A stretch of 64,000 nt of DNA from Trichormus variabilis 0441 (GTDB taxonomy: Bacteria; Cyanobacteriota; Cyanobacteriia; Cyanobacteriales; Nostocaceae), in assembly GCF_009856605.1 (NCBI RefSeq), contig NZ_CP047242.1:1114001-1178000 (forward strand). The letters run 5' to 3'. How positions within the stretch are numbered: position 1 is the stretch's first letter; the number at the start of each line of letters is the position of its first letter. The position numbers were made by a program, and so were the translations under genes. The notes under the pieces were generated by a model. The model saw only the letters and a program-made list of their open reading frames with translations. It was not told where the DNA came from and ran no database searches. Below are positions 25,248 through 35,022 of the stretch, in pieces.

Positions 25248-27866
25248 GTGGACTCCCGATACAACCCCGCAATACTTGAGGAAAAATGGCAAAAAACATG
25301 GGTAGAACTTGGTTTAGATAAGACCCAAACACAAAGCAATAAACCAAAATTCTACGCTCTATCCATGTTTCCCTATCCATCGGGCAGCCTACACATGGGT
25401 CACGTCCGTAATTACACAATTACAGATGTGATTGCCCGCCTCAAACGAATGCAAGGGTATCGGGTACTGCATCCAATGGGATGGGATGCCTTTGGCTTAC
25501 CAGCAGAAAACGCCGCCATTGACCGTGGTGTACCTCCTGCCAACTGGACTTATCAAAACATTACCCAAATGCGGCAACAATTGCAGCGTCTTGGTTTATC
25601 TATTGACTGGGATAGCGAAGTTGCCACCTGTTCGCCAGACTATTACAAATGGACACAGTGGATTTTCTTACAGTTCTTGCAAGCGGGGTTAGCTTACCAA
25701 AAAGAAGCAGCCGTCAACTGGGACCCCATTGACCAAACCGTATTGGCAAACGAGCAGGTTGATAACGAAGGTCGTTCTTGGCGCAGTGGCGCGATCGTTG
25801 AGCGTAAATTGCTCAGGCAGTGGTTTTTAAAGATTACCGACTACGCTGAAGAATTATTAAACGACTTAGATAAATTGACCGGTTGGCCAGAACGCGTCAA
25901 ATTGATGCAGGCGAACTGGATAGGGAAATCTGTAGGCGCATATTTAGAATTTCCCATTGTCGGCAGCACTGAGAAAATTGCTGTGTATACCACCCGGCCT
26001 GATACAGTTTACGGTGTTAGCTATGTAGTATTGGCACCAGAACACCCCCTCACCAAACAAGTCACCAGCAAAACTCAACAAGCAGTAGTAGACACCTTTA
26101 TTCAAGAGGTGACAAATCAAAGCGAGTTGGAACGTACCGCCGAAGATAAACCTAAACGCGGTGTAGCAACCGGCGGTAAGGCAATCAACCCGTTTACAGG
26201 GGAAGAAGTACCCATTTGGATTGCCGACTATGTACTGTACGAGTATGGTACTGGGGCTGTGATGGGTGTACCTGCCCATGATGTACGGGATTTTAAATTT
26301 GCTCAGAGATATGATTTACCCATTGATTTTGTCATTGCAGCCCCTGATGATGTAGCAGGTTTTGACTTAAGCCCGACATCAGAGACAGAAGAAGTCACAC
26401 AAGTCGTGCAAATAGAATATAACCAAGCATACACAGAGCCAGGAATCTTAATTAATTCCGGGGCTTTTACTGGTATGACTTCCACAGATGCCAAGCAAGC
26501 GATTGTGAAATATGCCACAGAAAAAGGTTTTGGCAAAGAACGTATTCAATATCGCTTGCGGGACTGGTTGATTTCTCGGCAACGTTATTGGGGCGCACCA
26601 ATTCCTGTAATTCATTGTCCCAACTGTGGGATAGTACCAGTGCCAGACAAAGATTTGCCAGTTATCTTACCAGAAGAAGTGGAATTTACTGGACGTGGTG
26701 GTTCACCGTTGGCACAGTTGGAAAGCTGGGTAAATGTGCCTTGTCCTACCTGTGGTAGTCCTGCCAAACGGGAAACTGACACGATGGATACCTTTATTGA
26801 TTCCTCGTGGTATTTCTTGCGGTTTACTGATGCTAGGAACGAAGCACAGGTATTTGAATCAGCAAAAACCAATGACTGGATGCCCGTAGACCAATATGTA
26901 GGCGGTATTGAACACGCGATTTTACACTTATTGTATTCCCGGTTTTTTACTAAAGTGCTGCGCGATCGCGGCTTGTTGAACTTTGATGAACCTTTTGAAC
27001 GTTTGTTAACTCAAGGGATGGTACAAGGTTTAACTTACTTCAATCCGAACAAGGGGGGGAAAGATAAGTGGGTTCCTTCCCATTTAGTTAACCCCAATGA
27101 CCCTCGTGACCCCCAAACAGGTGAACCATTGCAACGGCTTTATGCCACCATGTCCAAATCTAAAGGCAACGGTGTCGCACCAGAAGATGTGATTGCTAAA
27201 TATGGTGTAGACACAGCACGGATGTTCATCTTATTTAAAGCGCCGCCAGAAAAAGATTTGGAATGGGATGAAGCTGATGTAGAAGGACAATTCCGCTTTT
27301 TAAATCGGGTTTGGCGTTTGGTGACAGATTATGTTGCATCTGGGGTCAACCCTAAAAATAAATCTGGTGAATTGAGCAAGTCAGAAAAAGATTTACGGCG
27401 GGCAATTCACAGTGCAATTCAGTCGGTGACAGAAGATTTAGAGGATGAGTATCAGTTTAATACTGCTATTTCTGAGTTGATGAAGTTAAGCAATGCCCTT
27501 ACTGATGCTAACGGCAAAGATTCACGGGTCTATGCTGAAGGTATCCACACATTAGTGGTGTTGCTGGCTCCCTTTGCGCCACATATTGCTGAAGAATTGT
27601 GGCAACTATTGGGTAATAGCGAATCAGTGCATACGCAAACCTGGCCTGCTTTTGACCCAGCCGCTTTAGTTGCCGATGAAATCACTTTGGTGATTCAAGT
27701 GAATGGTAAGAAGCGTGCTGATATTCAAGTTCCGTCACAAGCTGATAAAGCTGAGTTGGAGAAATACGCCCGCGAATCAGAAGTTGTGCAGCGTCACCTG
27801 GAAGGTAAGGAAATTAAAAAGGTAATTGTCGTACCTGGAAAGTTAGTTAATTTTGTCGTTGGTTAA
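25248..27866 (+). CDS. leuS: Leucyl-tRNA synthetase
   Basis: About 872 residues; a class-I aminoacyl-tRNA synthetase that charges tRNA-Leu. The HIGH-type motif is [15 protein letters not shown] (about 47-60), the CP1 editing domain spans about 225-420 ([10 protein letters not shown], the [16 protein letters not shown] editing core), and KMSKS is MSKSKGNGV near 635. A Zn-binding segment CPNCG...CPTCG lies at about 460-510. The anticodon-binding and C-terminal domains are complete. The start is best taken as GTG at 25248, seven bases after AGGAGA (25235-25240); an adjacent TTG at 25245 is the alternative. Confidence 0.98.
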   Translation: MDSRYNPAILEEKWQKTWVELGLDKTQTQSNKPKFYALSMFPYPSGSLHMGHVRNYTITDVIARLKRMQGYRVLHPMGWDAFGLPAENAAIDRGVPPANWTYQNITQMRQQLQRLGLSIDWDSEVATCSPDYYKWTQWIFLQFLQAGLAYQKEAAVNWDPIDQTVLANEQVDNEGRSWRSGAIVERKLLRQWFLKITDYAEELLNDLDKLTGWPERVKLMQANWIGKSVGAYLEFPIVGSTEKIAVYTTRPDTVYGVSYVVLAPEHPLTKQVTSKTQQAVVDTFIQEVTNQSELERTAEDKPKRGVATGGKAINPFTGEEVPIWIADYVLYEYGTGAVMGVPAHDVRDFKFAQRYDLPIDFVIAAPDDVAGFDLSPTSETEEVTQVVQIEYNQAYTEPGILINSGAFTGMTSTDAKQAIVKYATEKGFGKERIQYRLRDWLISRQRYWGAPIPVIHCPNCGIVPVPDKDLPVILPEEVEFTGRGGSPLAQLESWVNVPCPTCGSPAKRETDTMDTFIDSSWYFLRFTDARNEAQVFESAKTNDWMPVDQYVGGIEHAILHLLYSRFFTKVLRDRGLLNFDEPFERLLTQGMVQGLTYFNPNKGGKDKWVPSHLVNPNDPRDPQTGEPLQRLYATMSKSKGNGVAPEDVIAKYGVDTARMFILFKAPPEKDLEWDEADVEGQFRFLNRVWRLVTDYVASGVNPKNKSGELSKSEKDLRRAIHSAIQSVTEDLEDEYQFNTAISELMKLSNALTDANGKDSRVYAEGIHTLVVLLAPFAPHIAEELWQLLGNSESVHTQTWPAFDPAALVADEITLVIQVNGKKRADIQVPSQADKAELEKYARESEVVQRHLEGKEIKKVIVVPGKLVNFVVG

Positions 27867-27892
27867 CTATTTGTTTGTTTCTGGAGAAAAGC

Positions 27893-27990
27893 ATGAACTT
27901 TAGAGGTCGGCGTACTAAAGTTGTCTTTTCCTCAGTCAGTTCATCATGACTGCCGTAATACCCACCAAGGGATTACGGCATTTTTTTATT
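27893..27990 (+). ncRNA. Candidate structured RNA / leuS 3' UTR with terminator
   Basis: Three consecutive hairpins follow leuS. The first is AACTTTAG...CTAAAGTT (about 27897-27923). The second is CAGTCA...TGACTG (about 27934-27953). The third is a strong terminator stem TGCCGTAAT...ATTACGGCA (27951-27959 with 27972-27980) followed by TTTTTTTATT. Hairpins two and three compete for a few bases. This may be a processed 3' UTR or a small RNA; it matches no RNA family I recognise. Confidence 0.4.
27951..27990 (+). terminator. Rho-independent terminator of leuS
   Basis: A perfect nine-pair stem TGCCGTAAT/ATTACGGCA with a 12-base loop, followed by seven T residues, about 85 bases past the leuS stop. 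Confidence 0.85.
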
Positions 27991-28043
27991 GTTAAACACA
28001 GAGGTTTGACGAAAGCTCCGTGTTTTGTGGTTATGAAAAACAT

Positions 28044-28475
28044 CTAATTGCCGATATCCTCATTCCATAGTTCAGAATTGGCTTGAATAAACTCACTCAT
28101 CATCTGTTCGCATTCATCTAAATTTAAATCAATAACTTCCACACCGTGAGACACCATAAAATCTTTAGCGCCAGGAAAAGTTCTAGATTCACCGACGATG
28201 ACTTTCTTAATACCAAATTGCACCACAGCCCCAGCGCATAAATAACACGGCATTAAGGTTGAATATAATGTGGTACCTCTGTAACTGCCAATTCTGCCAG
28301 CATTACGGAGACAATCGATTTCGGCATGAGTAACAGGGTCACGGTCTTGTACACGTTTATTATGTCCTCTGCCGAGAATTTTGCCATCTTTGACAAGCAC
28401 GGAACCAATGGGAATACCTCCTTCTTGTCTACCTTGTGTTGCTTCTTGAATGGCGACCTGCATAAACTCATCCAT
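28044..28475 (-). CDS. Nucleoside/cytosine deaminase (CDA fold)
   Basis: 143 residues of the cytidine/deoxycytidylate deaminase superfamily. The zinc site is HAEIDCLRN (His plus catalytic Glu, about residue 70) and PCYLCAGAV (two Cys, about residues 95-98). The spacing, length and GGIPIGSVLVKDGKILGRGHN beginning resemble fungal-type cytosine deaminase and bacterial guanine/cytosine deaminases. It starts with AAGGAAG about eight bases before the ATG. Its start is only 16 bases from that of a divergent nucleoside hydrolase, which suggests a joint role in base salvage. Confidence 0.9.
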   Translation of the reverse strand: MDEFMQVAIQEATQGRQEGGIPIGSVLVKDGKILGRGHNKRVQDRDPVTHAEIDCLRNAGRIGSYRGTTLYSTLMPCYLCAGAVVQFGIKKVIVGESRTFPGAKDFMVSHGVEVIDLNLDECEQMMSEFIQANSELWNEDIGN

Positions 28476-28491
28476 TTTTTATCTTCCTTAT

Positions 28492-29415
28492 ATGACAAAA
28501 CAACTAGTGTTAATGGATCATGATGGTGGTGTAGATGATTATCTAGCAACCATGCTCCTGTTGACGATGGAGCATATTCAACTCCTGGGTGTTGTCGTTA
28601 CTCCTGCTGATTGTTATGTCCAGCCTGCGGTGAGTGCTACGCGTAAAATTATAGATTTGATGGGATTTTCTCATATCCCAGTGGCAGAAAGTACTGTACG
28701 CGGGATTAATCCTTTTCCTCGGCTGTATCGGCGTGATTCGTTTATTGTTGACCATCTGCCTATTCTCAATCAAAATGAATTGATTCATACACCTTTGGTT
28801 GAGGAAACTGGTCAAGATTTTATGATCAGAGTATTGCGAGAAGCGCTGGAACCCGTAACACTAATGGTGACAGGCCCACTCACAACAGTTGCAGTTGCTT
28901 TAGACAAAGCACCAGACATTGAAGCCAAGATTGACAAGATTGTGTGGATGGGTGGCGCTTTGAATGTTCCCGGTAATGTGGAAAAAAGTTTAGAGGCTGG
29001 ACAAGACGGGTCTGCTGAATGGAATGTTTATTGGGATGCAGTTTCAGCTGTACGAGTATGGCAAAGCGAAATTAATATAATTATGTGTCCCTTAGATTTG
29101 ACTAACAATGTACCAGTAACATCGGAGTTAGTATACAAAGTGGGGCGACAGCGCCATTATCCCGTATCTGATTTAGCTGGACAATGTTATGCCTTAGTTA
29201 TCCCACAAGATTATTATTTTTGGGATGTGCTAGCAACGGCTTATTTAGGACAACCAGAATTTTATCAACTCCGTGAATGGGAGACAGAAATTATTACTAG
29301 TGGTTTGAGTCAGGGACGGACTAAAGTTGTCGCTGGTGGGCGCAGGATTTTAGCTATGGATAAAGTGGATAAGGATGCTTTTTATGCTTATATTTTGCAG
29401 CAGTGGGCAAGGTAA
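28492..29415 (+). CDS. Nucleoside hydrolase (IunH family)
   Basis: 307 residues from the ATG at 28492 (MTKQLVLMDHDGGVDDYLA). The N-terminal DHDGGVDDYLA is the Ca2+-binding Asp cluster typical of inosine-uridine-preferring nucleoside N-ribohydrolases. VTGPLTTVAVAL, KIVWMGGALNVPGN and EWNVYWDAVSA follow, and the conserved Asp in MCPLDLTNNVPV completes the site. It releases a free base and ribose from nucleosides. No ribosome-binding site is visible before the ATG, and the 16-base gap to the divergent deaminase leaves no room for a normal promoter, so part of its signals must lie inside the deaminase gene. Confidence 0.92.
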   Translation: MTKQLVLMDHDGGVDDYLATMLLLTMEHIQLLGVVVTPADCYVQPAVSATRKIIDLMGFSHIPVAESTVRGINPFPRLYRRDSFIVDHLPILNQNELIHTPLVEETGQDFMIRVLREALEPVTLMVTGPLTTVAVALDKAPDIEAKIDKIVWMGGALNVPGNVEKSLEAGQDGSAEWNVYWDAVSAVRVWQSEINIIMCPLDLTNNVPVTSELVYKVGRQRHYPVSDLAGQCYALVIPQDYYFWDVLATAYLGQPEFYQLREWETEIITSGLSQGRTKVVAGGRRILAMDKVDKDAFYAYILQQWAR

Positions 29416-29570
29416 TACAAATTCAAAATACCCTACGGGAAGCTGAAGCTACAAAATTCAAAAAAATGGATAGTTGAGAAATTGACATCCTAAAAAAAGT
29501 CCGCTTAAGCAGGCTTCATGAATGGAAATTAAGGGAACAAAAAAATGAATTGTCCGAAATTGATAATTTG

Positions 29571-29635
29571 GTAGGGTGCGTCAGTGCCATAGAACCTAAC
29601 TATACTCAGAAATTGTTCATACTGATGCGCCCTAC
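29571..29635. repeat. Short inverted-repeat element (GTAGGGTGCGTCAGT ends)
   Basis: GTAGGGTGCGTCAGT (29571-29585) faces ACTGATGCGCCCTAC (29621-29635), an almost perfect 15-base terminal inverted repeat around about 35 bases. It looks like a small non-autonomous element; the inner ends recall ATGCGTCAG in the 12.7 kb element. Confidence 0.6.
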
Positions 29636-29679
29636 ATTTTGGATATTTTTTTATCTGGAAGTCTCTAAGTTGTTTGGAA

Positions 29680-30552
29680 TTATTTTTGCGCTCTATAAAC
29701 TGGACTTACTTGACGATAAGTATTGAGTAATTCTAAGAATTTATCAAAATCAAAACTTAAGGGGTCAACTCTCTGGCTCGAACGGTCTACTGCTTTGTGT
29801 GTAGTGATGCGATCTTCTGGTACTTGGCTTTGAGCAATTAACCAAGCTAAGGAGTTATACTGCTCTGGGGTATAGCCACTATGAGATTTTAGGAAATTAT
29901 TACCGCGTCCATCTGGTGGTGTTTCTAGAGAAACGTGATAGGCAAAATTATTGACAGATGGTGGTAATTTAGGATTAGTTTGCACAGTTTCAATACCGTC
30001 TGCGCCATCAAAAACTGAGTTAGCAGCGCCAAATGCTCGCTTTTCTGGCGGGACTAAATATAAAACAGTGCCATCTAATTTAATTATGGCATGGTAACTT
30101 GCTTGGACGTTTTCATCTGTATGGGGCGTTTGGAAAAAGTTAACTGCGCTAGTAGCAGAGTTACTAGTTTCATGGAGAACGATAATTGGTTGATTTTTTA
30201 TCGGTAAACCATTAATATCTTGGGCATAACGTTCACCATAATTACTTGGATGTACAGCCGCAATTTCTAATTTTGGTTTGTATTCAGCAAACGCTTGAGT
30301 AGTTATATATCTATCAGAAGACTGATTAGTTATAACTGGAAAATTGCCAATATCTTGGGCTTTGCTACCTTGGTTTATTCCGGACTGGATTTGTATCTGA
30401 GGATATTGTCTCCAAGTAGCTATATCTGAGTTTGATGGTGTTGCTGTATTTTGCTGTAACTGTGTAGATTTTCCTGCTAATAACGCCAATATCAAAGCGG
30501 CTAACATCAGAAAAATTAGCGTAACTCTGGTAGCCCAGTCACGGAAATTCAT
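29680..30552 (-). CDS. N-acetylmuramoyl-L-alanine amidase (Amidase_2)
   Basis: 290 residues. The N-terminal anchor or signal (about 8-27, VTLIFLMLAALILALLAG) is followed by a spacer to about 95. The amidase domain (about 115-270) begins IIVLHETSNSATSAVNFF with the first zinc His, then ASYHAIIKLDGTVLYLV, FAYHVSLE, and THKAVDRSSQRVDP with a further zinc ligand and the final Asp. It cleaves the MurNAc-L-Ala bond in periplasmic peptidoglycan. It is the fourth wall-active enzyme gene in this part of the window. Confidence 0.9.
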   Translation of the reverse strand: MNFRDWATRVTLIFLMLAALILALLAGKSTQLQQNTATPSNSDIATWRQYPQIQIQSGINQGSKAQDIGNFPVITNQSSDRYITTQAFAEYKPKLEIAAVHPSNYGERYAQDINGLPIKNQPIIVLHETSNSATSAVNFFQTPHTDENVQASYHAIIKLDGTVLYLVPPEKRAFGAANSVFDGADGIETVQTNPKLPPSVNNFAYHVSLETPPDGRGNNFLKSHSGYTPEQYNSLAWLIAQSQVPEDRITTHKAVDRSSQRVDPLSFDFDKFLELLNTYRQVSPVYRAQK

Positions 30553-31218
30553 TTTTTTATAATTAATAATGCTGCCTTAATCAATCTTAATATACTTCTC
30601 TTGTTACAGAATAGGTTATAAGTAGAATTTTTTTGGCAATAAAAAGTATTTCTCCAGGGAGATAAATACGGAGATTTAATATTGTTTAATTGTAGTTTTT
30701 TATTTTGAATTGCCCATTTATTTACATCCCGCATCGAATCTCTTGACGATAGGCTCATTATTACAGACAGGCAAATTACTAAATGAGATGGTAAAGAGCT
30801 ATTTTGGACTGCTCTGGTTTTGTTGGTTATCGAAGGTATTGCTCTCTCAACAGTAATTCGATGTATGTCTGCCTCTATAACGGTTAGCGCATCTTCGCTT
30901 TGTATCGTTGGGGACAAAAGCAAGAAATTTTTCAAGATGTACCGAAGTGAATTTCGTATTTTGGATACAACCTTATTTTATATGAAATCGAGTCTTATAA
31001 AAAGCAAATTACTGTATATTAGCTAACGAAAATTATAATACTAAATATAGTATCTACCGCAAAACAAATAAATCCTTGAGATTTTATTTATTTTTTGAGT
31101 TTTAATTGAATTTACTGATATATTTAAATCAACACTTTAATTTATCTTGATTGTTCATCTATTAGCCATTTTTTGCTTGCCGCAGTATTTCTCAGACGTT
31201 TCAAATAAGCACTGAGGC
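30553..31218. other. Intergenic region, no supported gene
   Basis: About 665 AT-rich bases. Open frames on both strands here (for example 30549-30935 minus and 30820-31026 plus) have no family features or ribosome-binding sites and overlap each other. I see no terminator or repeat. Confidence 0.5.
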
Positions 31219-31791
31219 ATGGATCAAAGTATATTTTTAGATGTCTTAACTAGCTTGCAAAAATTATTTGTAGGTTACATTCCCGCCGCTATATTCGGCA
31301 GTTTCATTGGATATCTTATAGGTATAAATGTTGCTGTATATCAATTGATGCGGCGGATTTTTCAGATCCCTAATAGTATTCCTCCTATTGCCGTTCTCCC
31401 CCTGACATTGGTTATTTTTCAAGAGAGTGAATCAGCTATAGCAGTAGTAATTTTTATGGCTAGCCTTTGGACGATTACTATTAATACTGCTATGGGAATT
31501 CAACATTTCCGTAGACAAAATAATAACTTTCGCGCCGTTATCTTTCATACATCTCATGCACTGAAAGTAGGAATTTGGGTAGCGTGGTTTACTGTGATCG
31601 CTATAGAAATGTTACTCGCATCTAAAGGACTTGGTGCTTTGTTGTGGAATAGTTATAAATCAGGTAATAGCAACTACATAATTGAGGGCATACTCTACAT
31701 TGGTATTATTGGATTTTTGCTAGATCAGTTTATAGATTACACAGGTTATCTTCTAGCCCAAATGGTAACAGATAGCAAGAAATCTTCCTGA
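31219..31791 (+). CDS. Short ABC-transporter permease-like protein (NrtB/SsuC type)
   Basis: 190 residues resembling nitrate, bicarbonate or sulfonate permeases: DVLTSLQKLFVGYIPAAIFG, IPNSIPPIAVLPLTLVIF, then WVAWFTVIAIEMLLASKGLGALLWNS and a final helix LYIGIIGFLLDQFIDY. Normal members have about 250-280 residues. This one lacks the first membrane helix and, between HFRRQNNNF and HALKVGIW, most of the cytoplasmic EAA loop that docks the ATPase. No ATPase or binding-protein gene is adjacent. It may be a degenerate permease or a subunit with altered coupling. The frame is intact and ends four bases before a convergent gene. Confidence 0.7.
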   Translation: MDQSIFLDVLTSLQKLFVGYIPAAIFGSFIGYLIGINVAVYQLMRRIFQIPNSIPPIAVLPLTLVIFQESESAIAVVIFMASLWTITINTAMGIQHFRRQNNNFRAVIFHTSHALKVGIWVAWFTVIAIEMLLASKGLGALLWNSYKSGNSNYIIEGILYIGIIGFLLDQFIDYTGYLLAQMVTDSKKSS

Positions 31792-31794
31792 AGT

Positions 31795-34700
31795 TTACTT
31801 TACTTTGCCTCGAAAGCGTACGAATCCGTAAGATTCTGGTGGATTCCCACTACTAGTTGCAGGGGGTAGGTTAGGTAAAATAGAATTGCGAGTAATCTCT
31901 ACTACCAAAGCCCCATTAGTATTGCTACCAATATTGTTGCAAAAACTGGGTGTATTAGGATCATTAGCTGGGTAGAAAGTGGCGCGATCGCTATCACCAA
32001 TACTACTAAAATATACAGTAGGGTTACTAGAACCCACAGCCATCGCCATACCCTGATCTGAACCTGTTAAACCACCATCATTAGGACTCAAACCATTAAA
32101 AGCATTAGCAAGAAAAGCTACGTTATTGGGTACTAAATCACAAAATTGCACTTTCGTAGCATTACTTTGACCATTAGATAGGAAGTAAATAGTGTACTCT
32201 AACTCATCTCCCGGCTTGACAGTCCCAGCATTAATTAATCCTCGTAAATACCCAACTGGCCATTTAGAATCATTATCATCAGTGTCTCCTGGTGCAGCTA
32301 CATAATTAGTAGCAGTCGTAGCCACACTACTCATCCCATCTACAATATCAGTTAAATCTTGGTTATTAATGCGAGTAATGCGTTTCACCAAAATTAAACT
32401 CGGAGCATTGTTATTACCAATAATATTTGTCTGGTCATCATCAGTATTATTACCAGGAGTAATATCCCCACCACCGGCAACAGTAGCGGTGTTAATTAAA
32501 GTAGATGGTGCATTATTAGCCACATCCACTGTTAAGGTAATTGCCGGATAACTCGCGCCTGGATTGAGTACATCGCTACGGCTACAAGTTACAGTTTGTC
32601 CGGAAATACTACAGTTCCAACCCGTACCACTAACTGCTGTGGGAGTTAAACCCGCAGGTAAGTTATCCGTTACGGTAACAGTATTGCCATCAGTTGCACC
32701 AGCCCCACTAGCATTACTAACAATAAGAGTATAAATTTGCCCTGTATCGCCCTGGTTAAAATTCCCTGTGTGGGTTTTAGTGATACTCAAATCTGGAGGA
32801 GTAATAATATTCGCAATATCAGGGGGACTAGTATTATTCGTATTATCACCGTCACCACCACCAGATACAGTTGCTGTGTTAGTCACACTAGTAGCAGTAA
32901 TGCCAGAATCAATCGTCACATCGATGCTGATATTAGGATAATTCGCACCTGGATTAAGTACATCACTGCGACTACAAGTTACCGTTTGTCCAGAAATTGT
33001 ACAAGTCCAACCATTACCTATTGCGGCGGTAGGAATAATTCCAGTTGGAAGAGTATCTGTGACTATAACTTGAGTACCATCAGTAACATCACCACCAGAA
33101 TTAGGCACAGATATCACATAAGTACCTGTACTACCCTTAACAAAATCAGTTGGTGTATGGGTTTTACTAATTTTTAAATCAGGACTAACAATATTTAAGA
33201 AATTATTAGCCACATTACTAGGAAAGAATGTCCATTGGTCTAAACCTTTCGTATCCCCAAATGAGCCATTACAGACAGTATTGGCGTTACCTAAGTTACC
33301 ACTTTGACCAAAAGCACGTTGATTTGTAGTAGTATCAAAGCCTGTAATTTGATTACTGAATCTAATAGTAGGCGCGCCCACACCACAAAGAGGATTATTA
33401 TTATCAATATCAGTTTGTGTTGCTGTTGAATGAACAATAGAACCATTCTTAGTTCTATACACCCGGTCATCATAAAAACCCGTGGTGGGGCCAAAACCTG
33501 GTAAATCAGTAGGGTATGAAGCTGGAGGATTAAGTAAAGTGACTGTTGGACCACCAAAGAAATTATTTTCTGCGTCTAATACCGGAAAGTGATATTCTCC
33601 AGCATTAATTCTGATATTAAACTGATAATTAGTACCAATAGGAAAGAAATTACGCACATTATCCCTACCATCCCAACTAACAGTTTGTGTACCTGATGAG
33701 TTCATATAACCCCTTAAAACTCGGTTCTTGGGGTTTTTGGGGTCAAAATCAGTGCTACCACTACCTCTAACTACAATTTCATAAGTTCCTGTAACAGTGC
33801 TATTAAAGCTAAAAGTACCACCATTACCAACTTTGCTATTGTTACCCGAAAGATTACCCGTAAAACTGGGATTACTGACACTGGGAGGAATTGGACTAGT
33901 GGTAATACCCACACCTTGAAAATTGCCAAAGCGGTCATAACGATTAATCAAACCTAAAGCATTAGGATCAAGCAGATTAAAAAATGTGGGAAATTGCGGA
34001 CGTGCTAAAGATGCACCACCTTGGATGTTAGATACGTTACCATTACTACCAACAACGTTACGGTATAAAGTTGAGACACCATCACTATCAAAAAAACCGA
34101 CTTCATTACCATAAAGAACAAAACCGTTGGGGTCTAAACCTCTAATTTCTGTTCTATATCTATAACCGTCTGTGGTGACAGGATAAACAGTTGAATAGAC
34201 TGGTCTGCCATTACCTGCTGTAAATAATGCTAAATAATAAGAAAATAAACGTCCGGTTGAGTCTGTAGTGGAACTGGTACTACTACGAACAGTTACATCC
34301 CAAGCTGCTACACTACTTCCTTGGCTAGAGTCAAAATTAGTACTACTAGTTAAATTTATCTCTGCTGTTACCCCACCATCACCACTAGCATTAAATCCTG
34401 CGGGGCCAAAGATAACAACATCATAAATGCCAGTAGAGGGAGCTTGATAGTAGCAAGCTGTATATCCGCTAGTATTCCCTGTACCATTAATACTTTTTGG
34501 CCCCGCTAATTCCTCGGTTCTGCTATTAATCTTGCCTCGTCCAGCTTGAGAAGTACATTGAAAACTGGGTATACTAGGAAAAGTTTCACTACCTACCTGA
34601 CCTGTAACTAAATTAGGGTTATAAACATAGATATCACCAGTGGTTGTGACATTATTACTAGTGCGAGTGACACCCACAGCACTAGAACCTAGTAGGATGT

Positions 34701-34956
34701 ATTCACCAGCCTGGGCATAAACTTTTAATAGTGTTCTTCTTGTAATTAAGTTACCTGTCTGTTCTGTCCGCCATTCTAAGTTAGCTCGATATGCAGTCCC
34801 AGGGGAAGAAGCAGGATATAAATTGCGGCTGCCTTCGGCTTGGACGGGTTGGATACCAATAGCTACAATACCTATACAAAGAGATGCAATTGTACTAAAA
34901 GATTTGATATTTTCTATTTTTTTTGATGCTTTCTGATTAGTTGGGCTGCGATTCAT
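31795..34956 (-). CDS. Exported DUF11-repeat surface protein (1053 aa)
   Basis: A signal peptide near residues 18-40 (STIASLCIGIVAIGIQPVQA) has a long N-region. The N-terminal half is beta-rich with FlgD-like or Ig-like features (about 380-450, TQTVSWDGRDNVRNFFPIGT). Two DUF11 repeats follow at about 595-715 and 720-830, nearly identical in places (SGQTVTCSRSDVLNPGA in both). A third DUF11-like domain (about 850-1040) ends YGFVRFRGKVK. DUF11 domains occur in adhesive surface proteins. It is the last gene of a five-gene minus-strand cluster. The C-terminal FRxKV ending recurs in the 857-residue protein at the other end of the cluster. Confidence 0.85.
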   Translation of the reverse strand: MNRSPTNQKASKKIENIKSFSTIASLCIGIVAIGIQPVQAEGSRNLYPASSPGTAYRANLEWRTEQTGNLITRRTLLKVYAQAGEYILLGSSAVGVTRTSNNVTTTGDIYVYNPNLVTGQVGSETFPSIPSFQCTSQAGRGKINSRTEELAGPKSINGTGNTSGYTACYYQAPSTGIYDVVIFGPAGFNASGDGGVTAEINLTSSTNFDSSQGSSVAAWDVTVRSSTSSTTDSTGRLFSYYLALFTAGNGRPVYSTVYPVTTDGYRYRTEIRGLDPNGFVLYGNEVGFFDSDGVSTLYRNVVGSNGNVSNIQGGASLARPQFPTFFNLLDPNALGLINRYDRFGNFQGVGITTSPIPPSVSNPSFTGNLSGNNSKVGNGGTFSFNSTVTGTYEIVVRGSGSTDFDPKNPKNRVLRGYMNSSGTQTVSWDGRDNVRNFFPIGTNYQFNIRINAGEYHFPVLDAENNFFGGPTVTLLNPPASYPTDLPGFGPTTGFYDDRVYRTKNGSIVHSTATQTDIDNNNPLCGVGAPTIRFSNQITGFDTTTNQRAFGQSGNLGNANTVCNGSFGDTKGLDQWTFFPSNVANNFLNIVSPDLKISKTHTPTDFVKGSTGTYVISVPNSGGDVTDGTQVIVTDTLPTGIIPTAAIGNGWTCTISGQTVTCSRSDVLNPGANYPNISIDVTIDSGITATSVTNTATVSGGGDGDNTNNTSPPDIANIITPPDLSITKTHTGNFNQGDTGQIYTLIVSNASGAGATDGNTVTVTDNLPAGLTPTAVSGTGWNCSISGQTVTCSRSDVLNPGASYPAITLTVDVANNAPSTLINTATVAGGGDITPGNNTDDDQTNIIGNNNAPSLILVKRITRINNQDLTDIVDGMSSVATTATNYVAAPGDTDDNDSKWPVGYLRGLINAGTVKPGDELEYTIYFLSNGQSNATKVQFCDLVPNNVAFLANAFNGLSPNDGGLTGSDQGMAMAVGSSNPTVYFSSIGDSDRATFYPANDPNTPSFCNNIGSNTNGALVVEITRNSILPNLPPATSSGNPPESYGFVRFRGKVK

Positions 34957-35022
34957 AATTTTATAGTTTTAACTGTTAATTGCTGTTGGTGATAACCCAG
35001 ATAAAGATATAATTTTGCTGTA

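Noticed and set aside
30549..30935. 128-codon minus-strand open frame upstream of the amidase gene
   Set aside because: It overlaps another frame on the plus strand, has no ribosome-binding site or domain pattern, and its composition (many Lys/Asn/Ser, AT-rich) fits non-coding DNA.
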